Both the position numbers and the translations under genes were made by a program. Below the pieces are notes generated by a model, which saw only the letters and a list, made by a program, of their open reading frames with translations, was not told the DNA's origin and made no database searches. 7,058 nt of DNA from Chloroflexota bacterium (lineage in GTDB: Bacteria > Chloroflexota > Anaerolineae > Anaerolineales > Villigracilaceae), in assembly GCA_021812905.1 (NCBI GenBank), contig JAKAMM010000088.1:1-7058 (forward strand). Reading direction: 5' to 3'. Below, in pieces: positions 1-6,600 of the stretch; the stretch's first letter is position 1; each line of letters starts with the position of its first letter.

Positions 1-48
1 GATAAGCAGTTCATGAAGATCGTTTCACTGGCCCCCGAAGTGCTTTAG
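1..48 (+). CDS. rplN: 50S ribosomal protein L14, C-terminal end (partial)
   Basis: Only the last 15 codons and a TAG stop are in the window; the gene begins upstream. The frame reads DKQFMKIVSLAPEVL, which matches the very conserved C-terminus of bacterial L14 (FMKI-SLAPEVL). L14 lies on the interface side of the large subunit and contributes to an intersubunit bridge with 16S rRNA. Its position just before rplX is the standard order of the spc operon, which supports the call despite the short fragment. Nothing can be said about the rest of the protein. Confidence 0.95.
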   Translation, partial: DKQFMKIVSLAPEVL

Positions 49-56
49 GCGGACGC

Positions 57-61
57 AGGAG
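57..61 (+). promoter_or_regulatory. ribosome binding site of rplX
   Basis: AGGAG lies 7 bases before the ATG at 69. Another ATG at 64 is only 2 bases from the AGGAG and reads just ATG-GTA-TGA, overlapping the real start, so spacing and reading frame both favour 69. Confidence 0.8.
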
Positions 62-68
62 TAATGGT

Positions 69-401
69 ATGAAAGTAAAGATCCGTAAAGGCGATACTGT
101 CGAAATCATCAGTGGCCGCCTCGAAGACAAAGGCAAACGCGGCGAAGTCATCAATGTGATGACCGATGATGACCGCGTGGTGGTGACTGGCGTGAACATC
201 CGCACCAAACACCAGAAGCAGCAGCAATTGCAGAATGGCCGCCAGCTCAATCCGGGCCGCATTCAATTCGAAGGCACGATCCATATTTCGAATGTGATGC
301 TGGTCTGCCCGAAATGCGGTGAAGCCGTACGCGTGGGTATTCAGCGCGATGAAATTGGCGCACACCGTGTTTGCAAAAGCTGTCAGCAGTTGATTGATTA
401 G
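69..401 (+). CDS. rplX: 50S ribosomal protein L24 with C-terminal zinc ribbon
   Basis: 110 residues, close to the usual L24 length. L24 is an early-assembly protein of the large subunit that binds 23S rRNA near the exit tunnel. The N-terminal part (about residues 3-40) is a KOW domain: it opens [15 protein letters not shown] and continues through [10 protein letters not shown]. The basic segment [10 protein letters not shown] follows, then a glutamine-rich stretch near residues 49-55. The C-terminal part carries two CxxC pairs, C80/C83 (CPKCG) and C102/C105 (CKSC), forming a probable zinc ribbon. E. coli L24 lacks these cysteines, but L24 of several other phyla has them. The start at 69 has a well-placed AGGAG. 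It lies 20 bases after rplN and 16 before rplE, as expected in the spc operon. Confidence 0.97.
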   Translation: MKVKIRKGDTVEIISGRLEDKGKRGEVINVMTDDDRVVVTGVNIRTKHQKQQQLQNGRQLNPGRIQFEGTIHISNVMLVCPKCGEAVRVGIQRDEIGAHRVCKSCQQLID

Positions 402-406
402 GCCGT

Positions 407-410
407 GGAG
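407..410 (+). promoter_or_regulatory. ribosome binding site deciding the rplE start
   Basis: GGAG (within GTGGAG, 405-410) is 4 bases from an ATG at 415, 7 from the ATG at 418 and 16 from one at 427. The spacing of 7 favours 418. An in-frame TTG at 394 lies upstream of this site and inside rplX, so it is unlikely to be used. Confidence 0.65.
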
Positions 411-417
411 CATCATG

Positions 418-966
418 ATGAATAATATGCAAGAGCGTTATCAAAAAGAGATTGCTCCAGCTCTGTTCAAGACATTCGGTTTCAAGAACGTGATGCAGAT
501 TCCGCACATTGAGAAGGTCGTGGTCAACATTGGTTTGGGAGAGGCGCTGGATAACCCGAAGGCGCTCGAATCCGCCGTGGCTGACTTGACGCAGATCACC
601 GGTCAAAAGCCGGTGCTTACAAAAGCGAGGAAAGATATCTCCAACTTCAAGCTGCGCGCGGGCCGACTGATCGGCACCAAAGTTACCCTGCGCGGCGAAC
701 GCATGTGGTCGTTCCTTGACCGTTTGTTGAATATCGCGTTGCCGCGCGTGCGTGACTTCCGCGGTGTGCCGACAAATGCTTTCGATGGGCGCGGAAACTA
801 TACACTGGGTCTTAAAGATCAACTGGTGTTTCCGGAGATCGAGTACGACAAAATTGACAAATTGCGCGGCATGGAGATCACAATCGTGACATCTGCCAAA
901 ACCGACGAGCAGGCGCGGGCACTTTTGCAATTGCTTGGAATGCCGTTCAGCAAGAAGGAAGCATAA
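418..966 (+). CDS. rplE: 50S ribosomal protein L5
   Basis: 182 residues from the chosen start, near the family norm of about 180. L5 binds 5S rRNA and, with L18, forms the central protuberance of the large subunit, where it contacts P-site tRNA and S13. Diagnostic motifs in order: [11 protein letters not shown] (residues 6-16), [13 protein letters not shown] (31-43), a [14 protein letters not shown] block (61-74), [17 protein letters not shown] (87-103), PRVRDFRGV (109-117), [20 protein letters not shown] (122-141) and [20 protein letters not shown] (151-170). Three ATGs (415, 418, 427) are possible; 418 has the best distance to GGAG at 407-410, and 415 would add one Met. The stop is one base before rpsN, suggesting translational coupling. 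Confidence 0.97.
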   Translation: MNNMQERYQKEIAPALFKTFGFKNVMQIPHIEKVVVNIGLGEALDNPKALESAVADLTQITGQKPVLTKARKDISNFKLRAGRLIGTKVTLRGERMWSFLDRLLNIALPRVRDFRGVPTNAFDGRGNYTLGLKDQLVFPEIEYDKIDKLRGMEITIVTSAKTDEQARALLQLLGMPFSKKEA

Positions 967-967
967 T

Positions 968-1150
968 ATGGCGAAGAAGTGTATGCAATTTCGTGAGCTC
1001 CGTCGGCGTAATGCCGTTCAAGTGCGCAACCGTTGTCAGCGTTGCGGACGCCCGCGCGGCTATATTCGCCGCTTCGGTCTGTGCCGCATCTGCTTCCGTG
1101 AACAGGCGTTGCAGGGCAAAATCCCCGGCGTCGTGAAGTCATCCTGGTAG
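968..1150 (+). CDS. rpsN: 30S ribosomal protein S14, zinc-binding type Z
   Basis: 60 residues, the size of the short zinc-containing S14 (type Z, about 61) rather than the roughly 100-residue zinc-free form. S14 sits in the 30S head and is needed for its assembly. The zinc ribbon is intact: C23 and C26 in [13 protein letters not shown]39 and C42 in [10 protein letters not shown]. The C-terminus [10 protein letters not shown] is typical. An additional cysteine is present at residue 5, where other members mostly have small residues. The start at 968 gives the canonical MAKK beginning and has AAGGA at 955-959, 8 bases upstream and inside the end of rplE. A longer frame from 935 adds non-conserved residues inside rplE and is rejected. 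Confidence 0.97.
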   Translation: MAKKCMQFRELRRRNAVQVRNRCQRCGRPRGYIRRFGLCRICFREQALQGKIPGVVKSSW

Positions 1151-1163
1151 GCGGAGGTAGATC

Positions 1164-1574
1164 ATGGTTAATGATCCGATTGCTGATATGTTAACTCGCG
1201 TCCGCAACGCTGTGATGGCTGGACAAGCGCAGGTTGCAATGCCGAACTCCAAGATCAAGGTTGAGATAGCCAAGATCTTGAAGGATGAAGGATTCCTCGA
1301 GAACTTCGAGGTTGTGGATGGCGAAAAAGTGGAGCAGAAAATGCTTCGCATCAAGATCAAATACGTTGGCGAGCGCCGCGAGCGCCGTCCCGTTTTGAGC
1401 GGAATCGAGCGTGTGAGCACGCCCGGCCGCCGCATCTACACCAAGAAGATGGATATCCCTTGGGTTCTTTCTGGACTTGGTGTGGCCATACTTTCCACAC
1501 CCAAGGGTGTGATGACCGGCGCGCGCGCTCGCCAATTGGGCGTCGGCGGCGAGATCCTCTGTAAAGTCTGGTAA
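1164..1574 (+). CDS. rpsH: 30S ribosomal protein S8
   Basis: 136 residues; bacterial S8 is usually about 130. S8 is a primary 16S rRNA-binding protein of the 30S platform (helix 21 region) and in E. coli is the translational repressor of the spc operon. Evidence: the N-terminal DPIADMLTRVRNA block (residues 4-16), IAKILKDEGF (35-44), LSGIERVSTPGRRIY (78-92), then the RNA-binding signature region VLSGLGVAILSTPKGVMT (101-118), ARARQLGVGGE (120-130) and the conserved terminal tryptophan. GGAGG at 1153-1157 stands 6 bases before the ATG. The segment around residues 68-77 (GERRERRPV) is very basic. Whether S8 regulates this operon as in E. coli cannot be shown here. Confidence 0.98.
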   Translation: MVNDPIADMLTRVRNAVMAGQAQVAMPNSKIKVEIAKILKDEGFLENFEVVDGEKVEQKMLRIKIKYVGERRERRPVLSGIERVSTPGRRIYTKKMDIPWVLSGLGVAILSTPKGVMTGARARQLGVGGEILCKVW

Positions 1575-1578
1575 AGGT

Positions 1579-1584
1579 AGGAGG
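1579..1584 (+). promoter_or_regulatory. strong ribosome binding site supporting the rplF GTG start
   Basis: A full AGGAGG (in TAGGAGGT) lies 5 bases before the GTG at 1590. It is the most complete Shine-Dalgarno in the window and may compensate for the non-ATG start. Confidence 0.85.
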
Positions 1585-1589
1585 TAAAA

Positions 1590-2138
1590 GTGTCTCGCAT
1601 TGGTCGTATGCCGGTTGAAATTCCGGGTGGCGTGCAGGTGGAAGTCAAAGGTAAGAACGTTCGCGTGAAAGGGCCGAAGGGCGAACTTCAGCGCACGTTT
1701 TCCAATATTATTGGAATTGCGATGGAGAACAACCAGCTGGTCATCACGCGTAACTCTGACGAACCCGCTGAACGCGCTTTACATGGTACCACTCGCGCTG
1801 TGCTTGCAAACATGGTGCATGGTGTAAGCAAGGGCTTTGAAGTTGTTCTCGAAGTGGAAGGCGTGGGATATCGCGCCGAAATGGAAGGCAAGAATCTGTC
1901 CTTATACGTCGGGTACTCGCACCCGGTCAAGGTTGAACCCCCGGCCGGAATCTCATTCGAAGCGGATGCGAAAACCCGTCAGATCAAGATCATGGGTTTC
2001 GACAAGGAACTGGTCGGCCAGACCGCGGCAGATATCCGTAATGTGCGCCCGCCTGAACCTTATCACGGTAAGGGTCTGCGGTATCTGGGCGAACACATTC
2101 GCCGTAAAGCTGGCAAGGCCGGGAAAGGAGCCAAGTAA
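1590..2138 (+). CDS. rplF: 50S ribosomal protein L6 (GTG start)
   Basis: 182 residues, normal for L6. L6 binds 23S rRNA (domain VI, near the sarcin-ricin loop) next to the elongation factor binding region. The two repeated L6 domains are visible: the first begins MSRIGRMPVEIPGGV and includes VRVKGPKGEL (residues 25-33); the second contains LEVEGVGYRAEM (87-98), LYVGYSHPV (105-113) and the signature NVRPPEPYHGKGLRY (151-165). The basic tail GEHIRRKAGKAGKG is typical. The GTG start is chosen because MSRIG is the family N-terminus and AGGAGG is ideally placed; the next in-frame ATG would remove conserved residues. It is 15 bases after rpsH and 3 before rplR. Confidence 0.97.
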   Translation: MSRIGRMPVEIPGGVQVEVKGKNVRVKGPKGELQRTFSNIIGIAMENNQLVITRNSDEPAERALHGTTRAVLANMVHGVSKGFEVVLEVEGVGYRAEMEGKNLSLYVGYSHPVKVEPPAGISFEADAKTRQIKIMGFDKELVGQTAADIRNVRPPEPYHGKGLRYLGEHIRRKAGKAGKGAK

Positions 2139-2141
2139 GCC

Positions 2142-2507
2142 ATGGCTGTTAATAATCGTTCTGAAGCTCGCGTCCGCCGCCACAAACGCGTACGCAAGAA
2201 TCTCTCCGGGAGCGCTCAACGCCCGCGTCTGGCAGTCTTCCGTAGTGTAACGGATATCTATGCCCAGGTCATTGATGATGCGGCGGGGCACACCCTCGTT
2301 TCCGCTTCTTCAATTGATAAGGATTTGCGTGAAAAAGTAAAGGGCCTTAAGAAATCAGAACAGGCGAAAGTGGTTGGCAAGGCCGTGGCGGAACGCGCCA
2401 AGAGCAAAGGTATATCAGCGGTTGTTTTCGACCGCGGCGGCTTCAAATATATGGGACGCGTCAAAGCGCTCGCTGACGGCGCGCGTGATGGCGGCCTGCA
2501 GTTCTAG
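2142..2507 (+). CDS. rplR: 50S ribosomal protein L18
   Basis: 121 residues, the usual bacterial size. L18 binds 5S rRNA and, with L5, anchors it in the central protuberance. The basic N-terminus ([14 protein letters not shown], residues 10-23) is the flexible RNA-binding tail. The core follows: RPRLAVFRS (27-35), [19 protein letters not shown] (39-57), [14 protein letters not shown] (78-91), and the signature [22 protein letters not shown] (94-115), ending GGLQF. AAGGAG at 2125-2130 is inside the end of rplF and 11 bases from the ATG, slightly long. With only 3 bases between the genes, coupling to rplF translation is likely. Confidence 0.97.
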   Translation: MAVNNRSEARVRRHKRVRKNLSGSAQRPRLAVFRSVTDIYAQVIDDAAGHTLVSASSIDKDLREKVKGLKKSEQAKVVGKAVAERAKSKGISAVVFDRGGFKYMGRVKALADGARDGGLQF

Positions 2508-2515
2508 GCCTTAGT

Positions 2516-2519
2516 GGAG
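2516..2519 (+). promoter_or_regulatory. ribosome binding site deciding the rpsE start
   Basis: GGAG sits 6 bases before the ATG at 2526. An in-frame GTG at 2514 overlaps this site and has no Shine-Dalgarno of its own, so 2526 is preferred. Confidence 0.75.
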
Positions 2520-2525
2520 TTTGAT

Positions 2526-3077
2526 ATGGCAGACGTTCAAAATACTGGCAAGCAAGAACAATACGAACAGCAGGATGCATTCGAAGAGCGCGTGATCGAG
2601 ATTGCCCGCGTTGCAAAAGTGGTCAAGGGCGGCCGCCGCTTCCGCTTTCGCGTCACCGTTGTAGTGGGTGACCGCAAAGGCATGATTGGCATGGGCAGTG
2701 GCAAGGCCAATGCGGTGCCGGATGCAATGCGCAAGGCTTCCGAGCGTGCGCGCAAGAATTTACGCGCGGTCAATTTGGCCGGGACCACCATCCCGCACGA
2801 ATCTCTCGGGCGAGTGGGCGGGGCGCGCGTTTTCCTGAAACCTGCCTCACCCGGAACGGGCGTGATCGCGGCAGGCGGCGTGCGCGCCGTGCTCGAAGTG
2901 GCGGGCGTGCGCGACATCCTAACCAAGTCTATGGGCTCGGCTAATGTATTGAATGTAGTGATGGCAACTTTCGCGGCTTTGGATGGGTTGAAGTCCGTTC
3001 AACAGGAAGCAGCCCGACGCGGCAAGAAGGTTGAAGAGTTGCTGCCGTTCTGGGAGCGGAGGAAGCAACATGCTTAA
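2526..3077 (+). CDS. rpsE: 30S ribosomal protein S5
   Basis: 183 residues; S5 is commonly 160-190. S5 helps maintain decoding accuracy and the mRNA entry site of the 30S subunit. The first 19 residues ([10 protein letters not shown] and on) are polar, rich in Gln and Glu, and not conserved. The double-stranded-RNA-binding-like domain follows: [20 protein letters not shown] (residues 21-40), [17 protein letters not shown] (45-61), VPDAMRKA (64-71). The C-terminal domain has [20 protein letters not shown] (87-106), [21 protein letters not shown] (107-127) and [11 protein letters not shown] (130-140). Where most S5 proteins read SLGS-NP-N, this one reads SMGSANVLN, with Val141 in place of the proline. 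Its last 8 bases overlap rpmD. Confidence 0.97.
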   Translation: MADVQNTGKQEQYEQQDAFEERVIEIARVAKVVKGGRRFRFRVTVVVGDRKGMIGMGSGKANAVPDAMRKASERARKNLRAVNLAGTTIPHESLGRVGGARVFLKPASPGTGVIAAGGVRAVLEVAGVRDILTKSMGSANVLNVVMATFAALDGLKSVQQEAARRGKKVEELLPFWERRKQHA

Positions 3078-3267
3078 GAAAGAAACTTCCGGCAAGGTCC
3101 TGCGCGTGACGCTGGTCCGCAGTGCGATCGGTTTTACCAAGGACCAGAAAGCTACTGTGAAGGCGCTCGGTCTGCACCGTTTACATCAAACTGTCGAACA
3201 CAAGGATACTCCTGCTTTGCGCGGGATGTTAACCAAAGTCATCCATCTTTTGAAGATCGAAGAGTAG
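3070..3267 (+). CDS. rpmD: 50S ribosomal protein L30
   Basis: 65 residues, near the usual 58-62 of bacterial L30. L30 is a small single-domain protein of the large subunit. The pattern is typical: [20 protein letters not shown] (residues 10-29), then [25 protein letters not shown] (30-54, where the family usually has LGL-K-, HTV and DTPA-RGM) and VIHLLKIEE at the end. The ATG at 3070 has GGAGG at 3058-3062, 7 bases upstream and inside rpsE. The first 8 bases overlap the rpsE stop region, so translation is probably coupled to S5. A longer frame beginning at 3031 lies inside rpsE and its extra residues are not L30-like. Confidence 0.95.
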   Translation: MLKKETSGKVLRVTLVRSAIGFTKDQKATVKALGLHRLHQTVEHKDTPALRGMLTKVIHLLKIEE

Positions 3268-3273
3268 GTTCAG

Positions 3274-3729
3274 ATGAAATTAAACGATCTTGTGCCCAAC
3301 GAGGGCTCCAAAAAGAATCGCAAACGCGTCGGGCGCGGTATTTCGGCCGGTCAGGGTAAAACTGCCGGACGAGGCACCAAGGGCGCGGGCGCTCGCTCCG
3401 GCGAAGGCGGACGTCTTTATCGTCAGGGCGGCAACCTGCCGTTCTATCGCCGCCTGCCGTTTATACGCGGTGAAGGTTTCACCCCGCCGAATCAACAGTC
3501 ATTTAACGAAATCAACCTCGATCAGTTGTCCGAGGCATTTAAGGCTGGGGCTGATGTGAATCTGGAATCGCTTCAAGCAGCGCATTTGCTTCGGGATCCG
3601 AAAAGCCCGGTCAAAGTCCTGGGACGAGGCGAGATTAAAGTCGCGCTCAAGGTAAAAGTCCATCGTATCAGCGCAGGCGCCAAGTCGAAGATCGAAGCGG
3701 CTGGTGGTTCTGTCGAAGTGATCGAGTAA
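3274..3729 (+). CDS. rplO: 50S ribosomal protein L15
   Basis: 151 residues, normal for L15, a late-assembly protein that threads a long basic extension into 23S rRNA. The N-terminal extension is Gly/Arg/Lys-rich: MKLNDLVPNEGSKKNRKRVG, then RGISAGQGKTAGRGTKGAGAR (residues 21-41). The linking region LYRQGGNLPFYRRLPFIRGE (48-67) corresponds to the family GGQ-PL-RRLPK-GF segment. The globular C-terminal domain contains NEINLDQLSEAF (78-89), VKVLGRGEIKVALKVKVHR (113-131) and the signature ISAGAKSKIEAAGGSVEVI (132-150). The Shine-Dalgarno is weak (AGGT at 3266-3269, 4 bases from ATG), so initiation probably depends on coupling with rpmD, which ends 6 bases upstream. Confidence 0.97.
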   Translation: MKLNDLVPNEGSKKNRKRVGRGISAGQGKTAGRGTKGAGARSGEGGRLYRQGGNLPFYRRLPFIRGEGFTPPNQQSFNEINLDQLSEAFKAGADVNLESLQAAHLLRDPKSPVKVLGRGEIKVALKVKVHRISAGAKSKIEAAGGSVEVIE

Positions 3730-3750
3730 TCGGGTCCGAGGAGATTTCTA

Positions 3751-5127
3751 ATGAAATCGTGGTTTTCGGGTTGGCGCTTTATTTGGAAGTCGGAAGACAT
3801 CCGGCGTAAGTTGCTGATCACCCTGGGGTTGTTGGTGCTTTATCGTGTTGCCGCTAATGTGGTTGCCCCGGGTGTGGATCATGCTACCTTGACTGCTTTC
3901 CGCAACGGCGGAACAGCCTCAGGCGGCTTCCTTAGTTTTCTTGACCTGCTGTCGGGAGGCACGGTTTCCAACTTCTCCCTGCTTTCGATGGGTGTATATC
4001 CTTACATTACTGCCCAGATCATTTTGCAGTTGCTGATCCCGATCATTCCCGCGCTTCAACGGCGCATGAACGATGATCCGCGTGAAGGACGCCAGTGGAT
4101 GGATCGCTGGACATATTATCTGTCCCTTCCGATGGCTGCGCTTTCCGCGATCGGTCAGATCAACATTTTTAATTCCCTTTCCACTCAGGCGCTGGGTAAG
4201 CAAATTCTTCCATTTGGGTTTTCGGGAGATCTCCTGCTTCCATCTGTGACTGTTCTGACGGCAATGACCGCCGGAACGATGTTCGCCATTTGGCTGGGCG
4301 AGTTGATCTCGGAATACGGCATTCGTGGTCAGGGTCTTTCCCTGGTGATCTTTGCGGGAATCGTGGCGCGCATGCCTGCCAACCTGGCATCCTTATTGGC
4401 TGATCCATCAACTTTCTGGTTCATGTTGGTTTTCACCATTATTGTGATCGTGGCAGTCGTTTTTGCCATTGTTTATGTCCAGCAGGGACGTCGTAATGTT
4501 CCGGTCATGTATCCGGGCCGACGCATGGGAAGCCGCATGTCCATGCCGGTTAAGGGCACTCTCCCGCTGATGGTTAATCTGGCGGGCATGATCCCGTTGA
4601 TCTTCGCCAGCGCACTTCTGCAATTCCCGGCCATCATTGCCAGCTATTTCACCAGTTCGAATACTGCATGGGTGAAGTCTTTTGCTCTTTCAGTTCAAAG
4701 CACATTAGGCGGAACTGGCACTAATAATTGGGTTTACTGGTTGCTATATTTCCTGATGGTTGTCTCGTTTACTTTCTTCTACACATCCGTTCTGTTTGAA
4801 CAACAGAATTATGGCGATAACCTGAAGAAGGTCGGCGCGCAAATCCCCGGCGTGCATCCCGGCGAAGCTACCCAGAAATACCTCAATAAAGTTCAACAGC
4901 GTATCACCTTACCAGGGGCGCTCTTTCTGGGTCTGGTTGCTGCCTTGCCATTCTTTCTGAGCCGCTTATTGTCCCTGTTCAATATTGGACAGGCATCCTC
5001 TTCAGGTCTGTTCCTTGTCTCATCGGCAGGTTTGCTGATTGTGGTCGGTGTTGTGCGCGATATTTTCCTTAACATCGAAGCCGAGTTGAAACTTCACGGA
5101 TATCAGGAATCACTTCTCGTTCGATAA
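3751..5127 (+). CDS. secY: preprotein translocase subunit SecY
   Basis: 458 residues, slightly above the common 430-445. SecY is the ten-helix channel of the SecYEG translocon in the cytoplasmic membrane. Hydrophobic segments fall near residues 20-38, 75-100, 118-140, 163-185, 195-215, 221-244, 271-299, 327-350, 387-408 and 418-438. Family motifs: GGTVSNFSLLSMGVYPYITA (69-88, second helix region), YGIRGQGLSLVIFAGIVARM (189-208), the basic cytoplasmic loop QQGRRNVPVMYPGRRMGSR (244-262), and DNLKKVGAQIPGVHPGEATQ (356-375) before helix 9. GAGGAG at 3738-3743 is 7 bases before the ATG. The gene ends with two tandem in-frame TAA codons. Its place after rplO is the standard end of spc operons. Confidence 0.98.
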   Translation: MKSWFSGWRFIWKSEDIRRKLLITLGLLVLYRVAANVVAPGVDHATLTAFRNGGTASGGFLSFLDLLSGGTVSNFSLLSMGVYPYITAQIILQLLIPIIPALQRRMNDDPREGRQWMDRWTYYLSLPMAALSAIGQINIFNSLSTQALGKQILPFGFSGDLLLPSVTVLTAMTAGTMFAIWLGELISEYGIRGQGLSLVIFAGIVARMPANLASLLADPSTFWFMLVFTIIVIVAVVFAIVYVQQGRRNVPVMYPGRRMGSRMSMPVKGTLPLMVNLAGMIPLIFASALLQFPAIIASYFTSSNTAWVKSFALSVQSTLGGTGTNNWVYWLLYFLMVVSFTFFYTSVLFEQQNYGDNLKKVGAQIPGVHPGEATQKYLNKVQQRITLPGALFLGLVAALPFFLSRLLSLFNIGQASSSGLFLVSSAGLLIVVGVVRDIFLNIEAELKLHGYQESLLVR

Positions 5128-5145
5128 TAAATATCAGGAGCGAAG

Positions 5146-5796
5146 ATGGCGCCCTACATCGTTCTGCTCGGCCCTCCCGGAGTTGGTAAAGGCACGCAGG
5201 CCAATATTCTGGCTGAAAAAACTGGACTGGCTCATATTTCCTCTGGAGACCTTTTTAGAGAGAACATTAAGAACGAAACGGATCTTGGAAAACTCGCCAA
5301 ATCTTTTATTGATAAGGGTGAGTTGGTTCCTGACGATGTGACCATCGCTATGATCAAGGAGCGCCTCGCTCGCCCAGACTGTAAAGCGGGCGCCATTTTA
5401 GACGGCTTTCCCCGCACCCCGATACAAGCGGGCGCATTGCAGAAGATGCTGGCCGATTTCAAAGGTGATGTGGATGTTGTCCCTTTTATCAGCGCCGCGC
5501 CGGAAGTCCTGATCGAGCGCCTAAGCGGACGATGGACATGCCGCGCGCAGGGGCACATCTATCACCAAAAGTTTAATCCGCCCGCAGTCGCCGGTAAATG
5601 CGATGTGGACGGTTCCGAACTCTATCAACGCGATGACGATAAGGTCGAAACGGTTGCCCGGCGTATCAAGGTCTATCTTGAGCAGACGATGCCGCTGGTC
5701 GAATATTATCGCTCGCAAAAAAAATTAGTTGAAATTGACGGCACACAACCGATCGAGCTTGTCACGGATGTGTTGCTGTCTGAGATCAAGAAGTAG
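5146..5796 (+). CDS. adk: adenylate kinase, long form with altered LID zinc site
   Basis: 216 residues, typical of the long cytosolic form. It catalyses ATP + AMP = 2 ADP. The P-loop GPPGVGKGT spans residues 9-17; the AMP-binding region includes ISSGDLFREN (31-40) and the signature LDGFPRTPIQA (85-95); GRW (128-130) leads into the LID. The LID holds C132, Q135, C152 and D155, the exact C-x2-C-x16-C-x2-D register of zinc-binding Adk except that the second cysteine is Gln. It also has IYH (138-140), FNPP (143-146) and YQRDDD (160-165), and then the VARRIKVYLEQT region (170-181). AGGAG at 5136-5140 is 5 bases before the ATG. The adk gene commonly follows secY. Zinc binding is uncertain; kinase activity is not in doubt from the visible motifs. 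Confidence 0.98.
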   Translation: MAPYIVLLGPPGVGKGTQANILAEKTGLAHISSGDLFRENIKNETDLGKLAKSFIDKGELVPDDVTIAMIKERLARPDCKAGAILDGFPRTPIQAGALQKMLADFKGDVDVVPFISAAPEVLIERLSGRWTCRAQGHIYHQKFNPPAVAGKCDVDGSELYQRDDDKVETVARRIKVYLEQTMPLVEYYRSQKKLVEIDGTQPIELVTDVLLSEIKK

Positions 5797-5802
5797 TTAA
5801 TT

Positions 5803-6573
5803 ATGAATTTTGGACGCCAGGTAAATGTTAAGACCAGTGAAGAACTTCAGACCATGCGCGCCTCGGGACGCATCAACGCCGAGGTCCTGGCGACCGTTAA
5901 AAATTTGATACAACCCGGCGTTTCAACAGCCGACCTCAACGCGGCTGCTGAGGAAGTGCTGAAGAAACACGGATGTTATTCGCCCTTCAAAGGATACAGT
6001 AAGCCGCCCTTCCCGGCATCGATCTGTACCAGTGTTAATGAAGAAATGGTTCATGGTATCCCCAGCAAGAAGCGCATTCTTCGCGAAGGAGATATTATCT
6101 CTGTAGATAGCGGCACGGTGTTCCAGGGCTTTGTGTCTGACTCAGCCTTCACGGCCGGGGTAGGGGAGATTTCTGAAGAGGCCAGGCGCCTTCTTGAAAT
6201 CACCGAAGGCGCGTTGTACGCAGCAATCGATAGGATGCGCGTTGGCAACCACACAGGCGATATCTCGGCTGCGATACAAGATTACGTCGAGGATCGTGGC
6301 CTTCACGTTACGCGTGAATATACCAGCCATGGCGTTGGACGGCAGATGCACGAAGGGCCCATGGTGCCGAATTTCGGTTCCGCGGGAACCGGCCTGCCTC
6401 TTCGTCCGGGAATGACCATCGCAATCGAGCCTATGGTTTTGATCGGGACGCATGAAACCCGCGTCCTGCGTGACCGGTGGACGGTAATCTCGGCAGACAA
6501 GTCATTGACGGCTCACTTCGAGCATTCAGTGGCCGTCACCGAAGGAGCCCCCCTTATCCTGACTGTCCCATGA
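5803..6573 (+). CDS. map: type I methionine aminopeptidase
   Basis: 256 residues, the size of bacterial type I enzymes, which remove the initiator Met from nascent proteins in the cytosol. The five metal ligands of the pita-bread fold are all present: D102 (SVDSG), D113 (VSDSAF), H176 (SHGVGR), E209 (AIEPM) and E240 (HFEHS). Two other active-site histidines match: H84 in EMVHGIP and H183 in MHEGP. The N-terminus has TSEELQTMRASGRINAEVL (11-29) as in the family. Residue 175, usually Gly before the metal-binding His, is Ser here. The ATG at 5803 lacks a clear Shine-Dalgarno and lies 6 bases after adk, so coupled initiation is likely; the next ATG (5854) would cut conserved sequence. The protein has no long N-terminal extension. 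Confidence 0.98.
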   Translation: MNFGRQVNVKTSEELQTMRASGRINAEVLATVKNLIQPGVSTADLNAAAEEVLKKHGCYSPFKGYSKPPFPASICTSVNEEMVHGIPSKKRILREGDIISVDSGTVFQGFVSDSAFTAGVGEISEEARRLLEITEGALYAAIDRMRVGNHTGDISAAIQDYVEDRGLHVTREYTSHGVGRQMHEGPMVPNFGSAGTGLPLRPGMTIAIEPMVLIGTHETRVLRDRWTVISADKSLTAHFEHSVAVTEGAPLILTVP

Positions 6574-6600
6574 TGATTTGTCTGGAGATGCTGTTTTCAC

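Noticed and set aside
64..72. Two-codon frame ATG-GTA-TGA overlapping the rplX start
   Set aside because: It is too close to the AGGAG (2 bases) to be initiated well and is likely chance.
370..417. S8-binding repressor element at the rplX-rplE junction, as in E. coli spc mRNA
   Set aside because: I could not draw a stable helix resembling the 16S rRNA S8 site by eye; a folding program and comparison with relatives would be needed.
247..930. 227-codon open frame on the - strand, opposite rplX and rplE
   Set aside because: It is antisense to two certain ribosomal protein genes, has no recognisable domain and no ribosome binding context; long antisense frames are expected opposite GC-rich-third-position genes.
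1837..2250. 137-codon + strand frame across the end of rplF and the start of rplR
   Set aside because: It is out of frame with two well-supported genes and its product is an Arg/Ser-rich shadow with no family resemblance.
5086..5128. Possible promoter before adk (TTGAAA at 5086 and GATAAT at 5123)
   Set aside because: The hexamers are 31 bases apart, far from 17, and no better -35 is seen; the GATAAT is partly made by the tandem TAA stops of secY.
5717..5724. Run of eight A in adk (CAAAAAAAAT) as a possible programmed frameshift site
   Set aside because: The adk frame continues normally to a family-typical C-terminus at 5796, so no frameshift is needed; only incidental slippage could occur.
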